A stretch of 64,000 nucleotides of DNA, from assembly GCF_014650915.1 (NCBI RefSeq), contig NZ_BMVW01000015.1, positions 62,001-126,000 on the forward strand. The letters are read 5' to 3'. Below are positions 45,261 through 54,244 of this stretch, one piece after another. Source of the stretch: Streptomyces poonensis. GTDB taxonomy: Bacteria > Actinomycetota > Actinomycetes > Streptomycetales > Streptomycetaceae. The notes beneath the pieces are model-generated. The model did not search any database. It saw only the letters and a program-made list of their open reading frames with translations, and was not told the DNA's origin. The stretch's first letter is position 1; each line of letters opens with the position of its first letter. Made by a program: the position numbers and the translations under genes.

Positions 45261-46001
45261 TCACAGGCGTGGGGGTGCCATGGTGAAGCGTGCGTTGACG
45301 TGTGCGTAGACGTGCTGCCGTTGCGGTTCGAGGTCGAGAGGGGCGGCGGTGGCCTCGGCCGCCGCGCCGTACCCCAGGGAGCGCATGACGCCGGGGGCCG
45401 GGGGCGGGTAGGGGGGCTGTGCGCTGTCGGCGCCGACGTCGGCGATCTCGATCAGTGCGGCGAGGGTGGTGTCGAGGGCCTCGGCGTATTCGCGGGCGCG
45501 CTGGACGGCTTCGCGGACGGCTTGCCGGCGGGCCTGCCGGTGGGCGGGCGAGTCGGGGCGCAGGGCCCACCAGGGGCCGTCGACGCGGGTGAGATCGAGG
45601 TCGGCGAGGCGGGTGGTGAGTTCGCCGAGGGCGGTGAAGTCGGTGAGCTCGGCGGTGATGTGGACGCGGCCGTGGTAGGTGCGGACGCGTTCGCCGCGGC
45701 CGCGTGCGGTCAGTTCGGGGGCGATGGCGAAGGCGCCGGTCTCCAGTCGTTCGACGGCTTCCCCGTAGGTCTTGATGAGGTCGAGGACGGTGGCGTTGCG
45801 GTGGGTGAGGTCGTCGAGCGCGGTGCGGCGGTCCCTGCCGCGGGCGCTGATGGTGATGCCGATGCGGGCGATCTCGGGGTCCACTTCGAGGTGGGCTTCG
45901 CCGCGGACGGCTATGCGGGGGGCGTCGGGGGTGGCGTAGGGGGCCGGGTGGCGGTGGTCCGCGGCGGCGGGTGTCGGCTGGTGCTCCGGGTGGGAGGTCA
46001 T
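45261..46001 (-). CDS. SIMPL domain protein
   Basis: A 246-residue SIMPL (DUF541) protein: RIAVRGEAHLEVDPEIARIG, GRDRRTALDDLTHRNATVLD, VHITAELTDFTALGEL and AVREAVQRAREYAEALDTTL. Unlike many family members it has no clear signal peptide; the first 25 residues are His/Pro-rich and polar. Family roles range from oxidative stress to membrane-associated oligomers, none firmly established here. ATG at 46001. It is divergent from the 5'-nucleotidase gene. Confidence 0.85.
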   Translation of the reverse strand: MTSHPEHQPTPAAADHRHPAPYATPDAPRIAVRGEAHLEVDPEIARIGITISARGRDRRTALDDLTHRNATVLDLIKTYGEAVERLETGAFAIAPELTARGRGERVRTYHGRVHITAELTDFTALGELTTRLADLDLTRVDGPWWALRPDSPAHRQARRQAVREAVQRAREYAEALDTTLAALIEIADVGADSAQPPYPPPAPGVMRSLGYGAAAEATAAPLDLEPQRQHVYAHVNARFTMAPPRL

Positions 46002-46114
46002 ACGTCCCACTGTGTCACCGGTGGCCCGGTTGGCGGCCCCTCCGGGGTCTTGGTGGTCACCAGATCGCAACCTGGGAGGTCTGTTGCTGCTTGTGATCAG
46101 CGGGTCAGAATCTA

Positions 46115-46178
46115 CGCGCGTTCACGCGTCGGTGTCCCGCTCCGCGCGCGTCCACGCACGTTTCTTGTCTACGCGCGT
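46115..46178. promoter_or_regulatory. Three iterated CGCGCGT-type sites before the 5'-nucleotidase gene
   Basis: CGCGCGTTCACGCG (46115-46128), CGCGCGTCCACGCA (46145-46158) and CGCGCGTCATCG (from 46172) recur at 30- and 27-base spacing; the 11-mer TCTACGCGCGT occurs exactly at 46111-46121 and 46168-46178. GTTCACGCGTC (46120-46130) resembles one half of a Streptomyces PHO box. Phosphate control would suit a nucleotidase but is only inferred. Confidence 0.4.
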
Positions 46179-46206
46179 CATCGATCTTCTCCTAGGAGTA
46201 CCCGTC

Positions 46207-48015
46207 ATGCCGTTGAACCGCCGCAGGTTTCTGAAGAGGTCCGCCGTGACCGGCGCGGGTGTCGCGCTGGCCGGCGGCGTCGCGGCGCCGGCCGCCGAGG
46301 CCCACGGGAAGGGCGGCGGGCACGGCCGGAAGCCGAAGCGGTACGCGCTGACCGTGATGGGCACGACGGACCTGCACGGCAACATCATGAACTGGGACTA
46401 CTTCAAGGACGCGGAGTACGCGGACACCGCGGGCAACGCCAAGGGCCTGGCCCGTGTCTCGACGCTGATCAACCAGGTCCGCAAGGAGAAGGGCCGCCGC
46501 AACACCCTCCTCCTGGACGCGGGCGACACGATCCAGGGCACCCCGCTGACGTACTACTACGCGAAGGTGGACCCGATCACCGCCAAGGGCGGCCCGGTGC
46601 ACCCGATGGCGCAGGCGATGAACGCCATCGGGTACGACGCGGTGGCGCTCGGGAACCACGAGTTCAACTACGGCATCGAGACGCTGCGGAAGTTCGAGTC
46701 GCAGTGCGACTTCCCGCTGCTGGGCGCCAACGCGGTGGACGCGAAGACGCTGAAGCCGGCCTTCCCGCCGTACTTCATGAAGAAGTTCCACGTGGAGGGT
46801 GCCCCGCCGGTCAAGGTCGCCGTCCTCGGCCTGACCAACCCGGGCATCGCGATCTGGGACAAGGCGTATGTGCAGGGCAAGCTGAAGTTCCCCGGTCTCG
46901 AGGAGCAGGCCGCGAAGTGGGTGCCGAAGCTGAAGTCCATGGGCGCGGACGTGGTCGTCGTGTCGGCGCACTCCGGGTCGTCGGGCACGTCGTCGTACGG
47001 TGACCAGCTCCCGTACGTCGAGAACGCGGCGGCGAACGTGGCGAAGCAGGTGCCCGGGATCGACGCGATCCTGGTCGGTCACGCGCACGCGGAGATCGAG
47101 GAGCTGCTGGTCACCAACGACAAGACGGGCAAGACGGTCGTGCTGTCGGAGCCGCTGTGCTACGCGGAGCGGCTGACGCTGTTCGACTTCCAGCTGGTCT
47201 TCGAGAAGGGCCGCTGGCAGGTCGAGTCGGTGAAGGCGTCGCTGCGGAACTCGAACACGGTCGCCGACGACCCGAAGATCACCAAGCTGCTGGGGGACGA
47301 GCACGCGAAGGTCGTCGAGTACGTCAACCAGGTCGTCGGTTCGGCGACCGAGACACTGACGACGGTGGACGCCCGCTACAAGGACGCCCCGATCATCGAC
47401 CTGATCAACAAGGTGCAGGAGGACGTCGTCAAGGCGGCCCTTGCGGGCACCGAGTACGCGGCGCTGCCGGTGCTGTCGCAGGCGTCGCCGTTCTCGCGGA
47501 CGTCTCAGATTCCTGCGGGCGAGGTGACGATCCGGGACCTGTCGAGCCTGTACGTGTACGACAACACGCTGGTCGCGAAGGTGATGACGGGTGCGCAGGT
47601 GCGGGCGTACCTGGAGTACTCGGCTGAGTACTACGTACAGACGGCGGCGGGTGCGGCCGTGGACGTGAACAAGCTGACCAACGCGGGCAACCGTCCGGAC
47701 TACAACTACGACTACGTGTCGGGCGTCCAGTACGACATCGACATCGCGCAGCCGGCGGGTTCGCGGATCAAGAACCTGACGTACGGCGGTACGGCGCTGG
47801 ACGATGCGCAGCGGTTCGTGTTCGCGGTGAACAACTACCGGGCGAACGGCGGCGGCGCGTTCCCGCATGTCGCGTCGGCGACGGAGGTGTGGGCGGAGTC
47901 GACGGAGATCCGGACGCGGATCGCGGAGTGGGTGACGGCGAAGGGTGTGCTGGACCCGAAGGACTTCGCGTCGGTGGACTGGAGGCTGACGCGGGACGGG
48001 ACGCCGGTGTTCTGA
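46207..48015 (+). CDS. Tat-exported bifunctional metallophosphatase/5'-nucleotidase
   Basis: A 602-residue extracellular enzyme. The N-terminus NRRRFLKRSAVTGAGVALAG is a twin-arginine signal. The metallophosphoesterase domain carries its two-metal ligands in GTTDLHGN, DAGDTIQGTP, ALGNHEFNYG, VSAHSG and GHAHAEIE. The C-terminal 5'-nucleotidase domain has the substrate-stacking region IRDLSSLYVYDNTLVAKVMT and NNYRANGGGAFP. It should release phosphate from nucleotides outside the cell. ATG at 46207 follows TAGGAG at eight bases. A bidirectional hairpin separates it from the convergent hydroxylase gene. Confidence 0.93.
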   Translation: MPLNRRRFLKRSAVTGAGVALAGGVAAPAAEAHGKGGGHGRKPKRYALTVMGTTDLHGNIMNWDYFKDAEYADTAGNAKGLARVSTLINQVRKEKGRRNTLLLDAGDTIQGTPLTYYYAKVDPITAKGGPVHPMAQAMNAIGYDAVALGNHEFNYGIETLRKFESQCDFPLLGANAVDAKTLKPAFPPYFMKKFHVEGAPPVKVAVLGLTNPGIAIWDKAYVQGKLKFPGLEEQAAKWVPKLKSMGADVVVVSAHSGSSGTSSYGDQLPYVENAAANVAKQVPGIDAILVGHAHAEIEELLVTNDKTGKTVVLSEPLCYAERLTLFDFQLVFEKGRWQVESVKASLRNSNTVADDPKITKLLGDEHAKVVEYVNQVVGSATETLTTVDARYKDAPIIDLINKVQEDVVKAALAGTEYAALPVLSQASPFSRTSQIPAGEVTIRDLSSLYVYDNTLVAKVMTGAQVRAYLEYSAEYYVQTAAGAAVDVNKLTNAGNRPDYNYDYVSGVQYDIDIAQPAGSRIKNLTYGGTALDDAQRFVFAVNNYRANGGGAFPHVASATEVWAESTEIRTRIAEWVTAKGVLDPKDFASVDWRLTRDGTPVF

Positions 48016-48061
48016 TTCTCGTCGAAGAAGGAACGGCGGTTCGTCCGCTCGCCGGTCCGCT

Positions 48062-48085
48062 GGGGCCCCGGTTCTCCGGGGCCCC
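48062..48085. terminator. Bidirectional terminator after the 5'-nucleotidase gene
   Basis: GGGGCCCCGG at 48062-48071 pairs perfectly with CCGGGGCCCC at 48076-48085 (10 bp, 4-base loop) between convergent stops at 48015 and 48095. Confidence 0.8.
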
Positions 48086-48094
48086 GCTTCGTTT

Positions 48095-49504
48095 CTACCT
48101 CTCCACCAGCGGGAGCAGTGTCCGCGGCCGGCGTGCCGACGGCACCTGGAACGCCTGGTGCTGGGCGAGGCCGAAGGTGGTGAAGGCCGTGCGTTCGGGC
48201 AGCGGGTAGGGGTTCTGCCCGGTGACGGAGTTGAGGATGGTGGCGCTGCGCCAGGCGGCGAGGCCGAGGTCGGGGGTGCCGACGCCGTGGGCGTGGATGG
48301 CCGCGTTCTGGACGTGGATCGAGCCGGTCACGGCGGGGTCGAGAACGAGGCGGAACCGGTCGTCGACGCAGGGGCGGTCGGAGTTGTCGCGCTGCATGTA
48401 GGGGTCGAGTCCGGCGAGCATGCGGTCGAGGGGGCGTTCGCGGTAGCCGGTGGCGAGGACGACGGCGTCGGTGCTGAGGCGGGAGCGGGTGCCCTGCTGG
48501 ATGTGTTCCAGGTGGAGTTCGATGCGGGTGCTGGCGATCCGGCCGGCGGTGCGGACGAGGACGCCGGGGGTGAGGACGGCGTCGGGCCAGCCGCCGTGCA
48601 GGGTGCGGCGGTAGAGCTCGTCGTGGATGGCGGCGAGGGTGTCGGCGCCGATGCCTTTGTGGAGCTGCCACTGGGAGGCGACGAGCCGGTCGCGGGTGGA
48701 TTCGGCGAGGGCGTGGAAGTAGCGGCTGTAGTCGGGGGTGAAGTGTTCCAGGCCGAGTTTGGAGTACTCCATGGGTGCGAAGGCCTCGGTGCGGGCGAGC
48801 CAGTGGATGCGTTCGTGGCCGATGGGGCGGGCGTGCAGCAGGTCGAGGAAGATCTCGGCGCCGGACTGGCCGGCTCCGATGACGGTGACGTGGGGTGCGG
48901 TGATGAGGCGCTCGCGTTCGCGGAGGTAGTCGGCGGCATGGATGACGGGCACGCCGGGGGCCTCGACGAGGGGTTTGAGGGGGTCGGGCACGTAGGGGGC
49001 GGTGCCGACGCCGAGGGCGACGTTCTTGGTGTACGTACGGCCCAGGGCCTGTGCCTCGCCGGTGTCGTCGAGGTGGGTGAAGTCGATCTCGAACAGGCTG
49101 TGGTCGGGGTTCCAGCGCACCGCGTCGACCTGGTGGGCGAAGCGCAGTCCGGGGAGGTTCTCGCTGACCCAGCGGCAGTAGGCGTCGTACTCGGCGCGCT
49201 GGATGTGGAAGCGCTCGGCGAAGTAGAAGGGGAAGAGCCGGTCGCGGGTCTTGAGGTAGTTGAGGAACGACCAGGGGTTCGCGGGGTCGGCGAGGGTGAC
49301 GAGGTCGGCCATGAACGGCACTTGCAGGGTGGTGCCGTCGATGAGGAGGCCGGGGTGCCAGTCGAAGGCGGGGCGCTGTTCGTAGAAGACGGCGTCGAAG
49401 TCGGTGAGGGGATGGGCGAGGGCGGCGAGGGAGAGGTTGAACGGGCCGATGCCGATGCCCACCAGGTCGCGGGGGTTTTCGGGCTCCTGGGGTGGTGTGC
49501 TCAT
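48095..49504 (-). CDS. Lysine N6-hydroxylase / ornithine N5-oxygenase family enzyme
   Basis: A 469-residue flavin monooxygenase of the siderophore N-hydroxylase group. The FAD site is VGIGIGPFNLSLAAL near the N-terminus, the NADPH site VTVIGAGQSGAEIFLDLL, and the C-terminal motif VVLATGYRERP is diagnostic. These enzymes hydroxylate the side-chain amine of lysine, ornithine or a diamine such as cadaverine as the first step to hydroxamates. No siderophore synthetase, decarboxylase, acyltransferase or transporter is next to it, and no TTAGG-type iron box was seen upstream. ATG at 49504 with GGAGGAG. Substrate cannot be decided from sequence alone. Confidence 0.9.
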   Translation of the reverse strand: MSTPPQEPENPRDLVGIGIGPFNLSLAALAHPLTDFDAVFYEQRPAFDWHPGLLIDGTTLQVPFMADLVTLADPANPWSFLNYLKTRDRLFPFYFAERFHIQRAEYDAYCRWVSENLPGLRFAHQVDAVRWNPDHSLFEIDFTHLDDTGEAQALGRTYTKNVALGVGTAPYVPDPLKPLVEAPGVPVIHAADYLRERERLITAPHVTVIGAGQSGAEIFLDLLHARPIGHERIHWLARTEAFAPMEYSKLGLEHFTPDYSRYFHALAESTRDRLVASQWQLHKGIGADTLAAIHDELYRRTLHGGWPDAVLTPGVLVRTAGRIASTRIELHLEHIQQGTRSRLSTDAVVLATGYRERPLDRMLAGLDPYMQRDNSDRPCVDDRFRLVLDPAVTGSIHVQNAAIHAHGVGTPDLGLAAWRSATILNSVTGQNPYPLPERTAFTTFGLAQHQAFQVPSARRPRTLLPLVER

Positions 49505-49871
49505 GGGCTCCTCCGGGCGCGCGGCGGTCTGGGGGTCTCGGCGTGTACGCGCCGTGGTGCGGCGCGCCCGGAGAGCACAACGATCGGACTCGGAGGGGGG
49601 TACTGCCGTGCGGAGAAATTGTGTAGGGCGAGCTGAAGTACTGGTCGCGGTGCGGCAGTTGCGGCCGGTGATCGTGCGGCTCCTGGGCACCGCGGCGTCC
49701 GCCGGCCGCTGAGCTCTCCACGGCTCCGCCCGCGGCGTGCCGCACACCGCCGTGCCCTCCGCGGCAGCCGCTCGCCGCCGTGCCTGCCGGGCCGCGTGCG
49801 TGCGGGCCGGGCACGGATCTGTCGGTCCGCGTCCGGGCCGCACGCGCGCGGTCCTGTCGTGTCCGGTCCGC
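49505..49871. other. 367-base region upstream of the hydroxylase gene, no gene seen
   Basis: GC-rich with one AT-richer patch at 49615-49645 (GAAATTGTGTAG) that may hold a leftward promoter. ACTGCCG (49602-49608) and CGGCAGT (49653-49659) form a 7-bp inverted repeat around that patch. No DmdR/IdeR-type iron box was found. Confidence 0.5.
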
Positions 49872-52400
49872 TCAGGACGTGCTCGGCGCGTGTGTCTCGC
49901 GCACCCGTGCCGCCCGTCGCAGGTCGTCCAGCTGGTCGATGAGCTTGCGGCGGAGGGCGGGGATCGGGCCGGCGTCGCGCAGGCAGGTCTCGCCGAGGTC
50001 CAGGGTGCCGGTGTCGACGGCGTACGCGGGGAAGGCCCAGCGGCCCGCCGCCTCGGCGATGGCGGGGCCGCGGCGGGCGGCGAGGGCGACCGCGTCGGTC
50101 CAGTACCGCTCGACGTAGCCGCGGAGCAGGTCGGCCTGTTCGGGCTGCCAGAAGCCTTGGGCGGTGGCGGTGAACAGGTAGTTGGAGAGCTGGTCGGAGG
50201 TGAACATCTCCTCCCAGGCGCGGCGCTTGGTGGCGGGGTCGGGCAGTGCGGCGCGGCAGCGTGCGGCGCCTTCCTGGCCGGTGGCGCTGGGGTCGCGGGC
50301 CAGTTCGGCGGCGATGGCGGCCTCGTCGGTGGCACCGAGGACGGCGAGCCGGCCGAGGATGCGCCAGCGCAGTTCGGGGTCGAGTTCGGGGCCGCCGGGG
50401 ACGGTGCCGTCGGCGAGCCAGGCGGCGATGGTGTCGGGGTGGGCGGCGACGTCGATGAAGTGGCGTACGGCGGTCAGGCGCAGCCCGGGGTGGGAGCCGT
50501 CCTCGGTACGGCGGATGAGGTCGCGGCAGAGGTCGGTGAGGGTGGCGAGGGCGGCGGGGCGGGCGTCCGGGGTCAGGAAGCGGTCGGCGATCTGGGCGGA
50601 GGCGAAGGACAGGACGCCTTGGACGAGTGCGAGGTCGGTCTCGTGGGGGAGGTGGGTGCGGGCGGCGTCCAGGTAGGCGGTGGGCGGCAGGTCGCTGTCG
50701 CGTACGGCGTCGCGGAGGGCGTTCCAGACGACGGCGCGGGTGAGCGGTTCGGGCAGGCCGGAGAGGTGGTCGCGGACGGTGGTGAAGGAGTCGTGGTCGA
50801 AGCGGATCTTGGCGTAGGTGAGGTCGCCGTCGTTGAGGACGAGCAGCGCGGGCCGCTTGCCGATGGTTCGCGGGGTGCTGTCGGGGACGTCGGCTTCGAG
50901 GCGTTCGCGGAGGACGAGGCGGGTTCCGTCGGCGAGGTCGCGGTCGTAGAGGCCGACGGCGATGCGGTGGGGCCGGGTGCCGTGGTGGTCGACGGTGAGG
51001 GTGTACGGGCTGTTCGGGCCGTTGTCGCCCGGGGTGATCGTCGGGGTGAGGGTGTCGACGCCGGTGGTGCGGAGCCAGGAGTCGGCCCAGGCGTGGACGT
51101 CGCGGTCGGTGGAGGCGGCGAGGGAGTCGATGAAGTCGGCGAGGGTGGCGTTGGCGAACCTGTGGCGGGCGAAGTGGGTGTTGATGCCGGCGAGGAAGTC
51201 CTTCTCGCCGAGCCAGGTGACCAGCTGGCGCAGGGCGGAGGCGCCCTTGGCGTAGGAGATGCCGTCGAAGTTGAGAAGGGCGGAGGCGGTGTCGTCGACG
51301 GCTTCGGGGGCGACGGGGTGGGTGGAGGGGCGCTGGTCGGCGTCGTAGCCCCAGGCCTTGCGGGCGACGCCGAAGTCGACCCAGGTGTCGGTGAAGCGGG
51401 TGGCTTCGGTGAGGGTCTGGTAGCCCATGTACTCGGCGAAGGACTCGTTGAGCCAGATGTCGTCCCACCACTTGAGGGTGACGAGGTCGCCGAACCACAT
51501 GTGGGCCATCTCGTGGGCGATGACCATGGCGCGGGTCTGGCGTTCGGTGTCGGTGACGGCGGACCGGAAGACGAACTCGTCGCGGAAGGTGACGAGGCCG
51601 GGGTTCTCCATGGCGCCGGCGTTGAACTCGGGGACGAAGGCCTGGTCGTAGGAGTCGAACGGGTAGGGCTCGTCGAACTTCTCGTGGTAGCGGTCGTAGC
51701 AGGCGCGCGTGATGCGGAGGATTTCGTCGGCGTCGGCGTCGAGGTGGGGGGCGAGGGAGCGGCGGCAGTGGATGCCGAAGGGCAGTCCGCGGTGCTCGGT
51801 GGTGACGGAGTGCCAGGGGCCGGCGGCGACGGCGACGAGGTAGGTGGAGATGAGGGGGGTGGGTGCGGCGCGCCAGGTGCCGTCGTCGTCGCGTGCGGTG
51901 ATGCTGTTGGTGAGGACGGTCCAGCCTTCGGGGGCGGTGACGGTCAGCTCGAAGACCGCCTTGAGGTCGGGTTGGTCGAAGGCGGGGAAGACGCGCTGGA
52001 CGTCGTCCATGAACAACTGGGTGTAGACGTAGGTCTCGCCGTCGGTGGGGTCGGTGAAGCGGTGCATGCCCTCGCCGGTGCGGGAGTAGCGCATGGCGGC
52101 GTCGACGCGCAGTTCGTGCTCGCCCTCGGTGAGGTCCTTCAGGGGGAGCCGGTTGCCGGTGAGGGTGCCGGGGTCGAGGGCTTTCCCGTCGAGGGTGGCG
52201 GAGCGCAGCCGGTCGGGCTTGAGCTCGACGAAGGTGTCCGTGGTCTCCTGGCCCGCGCGCACGGTGAAGTGGATCGTGGTGCGGGAGTCGAAGGTGTCGT
52301 CGCCGCGGGTGAGGTCGAGGGCGATCTCGTAGCGGTGGACGTCGAGGAGCTGGGCACGGGTCTGCGCTTCGTCGCGCGTCAGTACGGACATGGGGGACAT
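49872..52400 (-). CDS. pepN: Aminopeptidase N (M1 family)
   Basis: An 842-residue zinc aminopeptidase, probably cytoplasmic as there is no signal peptide. The exopeptidase motif is FNAGAMENPGLVTF and the zinc site HEMAHMWFGDLV followed 18 residues later by the third ligand in DIWLNESFAEYMGY. The N-terminal beta domain starts RDEAQTRAQLLDVHRYEIAL, and the C-terminal helical ERAP1-like domain fills the last 350 residues. ATG at 52400 is used (CAGG just upstream); ATG at 52391 is three codons shorter. Length matches the actinobacterial family. Confidence 0.95.
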   Translation of the reverse strand: MSPMSVLTRDEAQTRAQLLDVHRYEIALDLTRGDDTFDSRTTIHFTVRAGQETTDTFVELKPDRLRSATLDGKALDPGTLTGNRLPLKDLTEGEHELRVDAAMRYSRTGEGMHRFTDPTDGETYVYTQLFMDDVQRVFPAFDQPDLKAVFELTVTAPEGWTVLTNSITARDDDGTWRAAPTPLISTYLVAVAAGPWHSVTTEHRGLPFGIHCRRSLAPHLDADADEILRITRACYDRYHEKFDEPYPFDSYDQAFVPEFNAGAMENPGLVTFRDEFVFRSAVTDTERQTRAMVIAHEMAHMWFGDLVTLKWWDDIWLNESFAEYMGYQTLTEATRFTDTWVDFGVARKAWGYDADQRPSTHPVAPEAVDDTASALLNFDGISYAKGASALRQLVTWLGEKDFLAGINTHFARHRFANATLADFIDSLAASTDRDVHAWADSWLRTTGVDTLTPTITPGDNGPNSPYTLTVDHHGTRPHRIAVGLYDRDLADGTRLVLRERLEADVPDSTPRTIGKRPALLVLNDGDLTYAKIRFDHDSFTTVRDHLSGLPEPLTRAVVWNALRDAVRDSDLPPTAYLDAARTHLPHETDLALVQGVLSFASAQIADRFLTPDARPAALATLTDLCRDLIRRTEDGSHPGLRLTAVRHFIDVAAHPDTIAAWLADGTVPGGPELDPELRWRILGRLAVLGATDEAAIAAELARDPSATGQEGAARCRAALPDPATKRRAWEEMFTSDQLSNYLFTATAQGFWQPEQADLLRGYVERYWTDAVALAARRGPAIAEAAGRWAFPAYAVDTGTLDLGETCLRDAGPIPALRRKLIDQLDDLRRAARVRETHAPSTS

Positions 52401-52471
52401 GCTGCCTGATGGCTCCGCCAGGGCACAGAGCCGGGCGGTGTCTCGGGCGGGATGCCCCGGGTGGGTGCGTT

Positions 52472-53035
52472 TCAGGTGCGGTCCCGTGCGGGCTGCTCCG
52501 CGCGGTCGGGGCCGGGGAGGGGGCCGGTGTTGTGGCGTTCGCGCTGGAGGGGCACGCGGCTCTCGTGGGGCGGGGGTGTCAGGTCGCGCTCCGGTGGGTG
52601 TTCGTGCACGCGGGCGCGGAGTTCGCGTACCTCGCGTTCCAGGGCGTCGGTGCGCCGGTAGGCGTCGTACAGGTAGCGGACCTTGGTGCGCAGGGCCCAG
52701 GGGTCGGTGGGTTTCGCGATGAGGTCGGCGACGCCGAGCCGGAAGGCGGTGGAGGCGAGTTCGGAGTCCATGCCGAAGCCGGTGAGCAGCACGATGGGGA
52801 TGTGCTGGGTCTGTTCCAGGCGGCGCATGTAGCGGACGACGTCGAGGCCGCTGACGCCGGGCATGCGCACATCGAGGAGCAGCAGCCCGACCTGGCCGCG
52901 CAGGACTTCCTTGAGGGCCGCGTCGCCGCTGGTGGCGCGGGTCAGCCGGTAGCCCAGCGGAGCCAGGGCGCTCTCCAGGGCGTACAGGGTGTCCTCGTGG
53001 TCGTCGACGATGAGGATTGCGGCATTCGACGGCAT
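52472..53035 (-). CDS. Stand-alone receiver-domain response regulator
   Basis: A 187-residue protein with a CheY-like receiver (residues 6-125): ILIVDDHEDT, phospho-acceptor Asp55 in LLLLDVRMPGVSG, IVLLTGFGMDSE, and Lys in IAKPTDPWAL. A predicted coiled coil (RTDALEREVRELRARVHEH) and a disordered Pro/Arg tail follow, with no DNA-binding, enzymatic or ANTAR output domain. No kinase is next to it. It probably acts by protein contacts or within a phosphorelay. Next upstream on the same strand is the chorismate mutase gene. Confidence 0.88.
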   Translation of the reverse strand: MPSNAAILIVDDHEDTLYALESALAPLGYRLTRATSGDAALKEVLRGQVGLLLLDVRMPGVSGLDVVRYMRRLEQTQHIPIVLLTGFGMDSELASTAFRLGVADLIAKPTDPWALRTKVRYLYDAYRRTDALEREVRELRARVHEHPPERDLTPPPHESRVPLQRERHNTGPLPGPDRAEQPARDRT

Positions 53036-53150
53036 GGCCCGACGTCCCCTCGCTCGGACACATCGGCATGGGCGGCACGCCCGGGGAGTGGTGCGTGTGC
53101 CCACGGCTCGACCGGAGTCCTCGCAGGATGCCTCCTGTCGGGGCCCGGTG

Positions 53151-53507
53151 TCACTCCCCTTGACGGGACGTGCCGTTGACAGTGTCGTCCGCGATGCGTT
53201 CGTGGTGGCGGATGACCTCGGCGATGATGAAGTTGAGGAGTTTCTCCGCGAACGCCGGGTCGAGTTTGGCGCTTTCGGCGAGCCGGCGGAGGCGGGCGAT
53301 CTGCTGGGTCTCGCGGGCGGGGTCGGCGGGTGGCAGCCGGTGCTCGGCCTTGAGGTGGCCGACGCGCTGGGTGCATTTGAAGCGTTCGGCGAGCATGTGG
53401 ACGACGGCCGCGTCGATGTTGTCGATGCTGTCCCGCAGGCGGGTGAGTTCGGCGCGGACGGCCGGGTCGGCGTCACCGGCCACGGCACCGTTGTTGCTGG
53501 TGGTCAT
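53151..53507 (-). CDS. Chorismate mutase, AroQ class
   Basis: A 118-residue all-helical mutase converting chorismate to prephenate for Phe and Tyr synthesis. Family stretches are LTRLRDSIDNIDAAVVHMLA, ERFKCTQRVGHLKAEHRLPP, ARETQQIARLRRLAESAKLD and FIIAEVIRHHERI, with the Arg, Lys and Glu residues of the AroQ active site in their usual order. There is no signal peptide, so it is the cytoplasmic type. ATG at 53507 follows TAGGG at eight bases; a GTG at 53516 is upstream. Confidence 0.9.
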   Translation of the reverse strand: MTTSNNGAVAGDADPAVRAELTRLRDSIDNIDAAVVHMLAERFKCTQRVGHLKAEHRLPPADPARETQQIARLRRLAESAKLDPAFAEKLLNFIIAEVIRHHERIADDTVNGTSRQGE

Positions 53508-53588
53508 GGGCGTCACCCTACGTGGAGCGCCCGTGCCCGCCGAGCGGCGTCCGATCCGCGGAAGGCCGGTGGTCCGGGGCGCGGGTCT

Positions 53589-54083
53589 TCAGCCGGTGGT
53601 CGGCGATGTCCTCGGTCGGTGGTGGGCGACGTCCTCAGCCGTGGTCAGCGACTTGTGGAAGTACACGTCCTCGTGTCCGCCGGGGACGCCTGGGTGGCGG
53701 CCTGTCTCGCGGTAGCCCTGTTTGCGGTAGAAGCCGGGGGCCTGGAAGGTGTACGTGGACAAGGCGATGTCGGTGCAGCCGCGCCGGGTCCCCTCCTCCT
53801 CGGCCGCCTTGAGGATCCTGCTGCCCCAGCCGGAGCCCCGGAGGTCCTCCCGTACCCACAGCATGTCGACGGTGCACAGGGTGCCCCAGACGGAGGCGGT
53901 GAGTCCGCCGGCCACTTTGCCGTCGGCGTCGGTCAGCCGTACGGAGAAGTCCTCCCAGTCCGCGACGCCGGTCGCGCGGGCGTTGAAGGCGTCGAGCTCG
54001 TCGCCGACGCGGTTCGCGAGCTTCCGGTCCTTGGGGCCGACACGCAGGGACGCGGTGCGGGCGGGATGCTGCTCGGTACCCAT
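53589..54083 (-). CDS. GNAT family N-acetyltransferase
   Basis: A 164-residue acetyltransferase. The acetyl-CoA loop is RGSGWGSRILKAAEEEGTRR, preceded by VDMLWVREDL, and the C-terminal strand region is STYTFQAPGFYRKQGYRETG. The substrate is unknown. The last twenty or so residues come from an imperfect direct repeat of about 23 bases (near 53590-53640). It is divergent from the metallopeptidase-like gene across about 160 bases. Confidence 0.85.
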   Translation of the reverse strand: MGTEQHPARTASLRVGPKDRKLANRVGDELDAFNARATGVADWEDFSVRLTDADGKVAGGLTASVWGTLCTVDMLWVREDLRGSGWGSRILKAAEEEGTRRGCTDIALSTYTFQAPGFYRKQGYRETGRHPGVPGGHEDVYFHKSLTTAEDVAHHRPRTSPTTG

Positions 54084-54244
54084 GGGGCGGAGTATCGCAG
54101 GGGGCGGGGGCCGTGCCGAGCGTTTCCGCGGATGTACGGGGAAGGGGCAGCGGTGATTCCGCCACCGTCCGCCGCGGACCCCGGGAGGGTTGCCGGGTAC
54201 CGCCTTAGAGTGGAGTCGAGTCGAGGCGTCGTGGGGGTGCGGAC

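Noticed and set aside
49505..49871. An iron box upstream of the N-hydroxylase
   Set aside because: No TTAGGTTAGGCTAACCTAA-like sequence is present in the 367 bases upstream.
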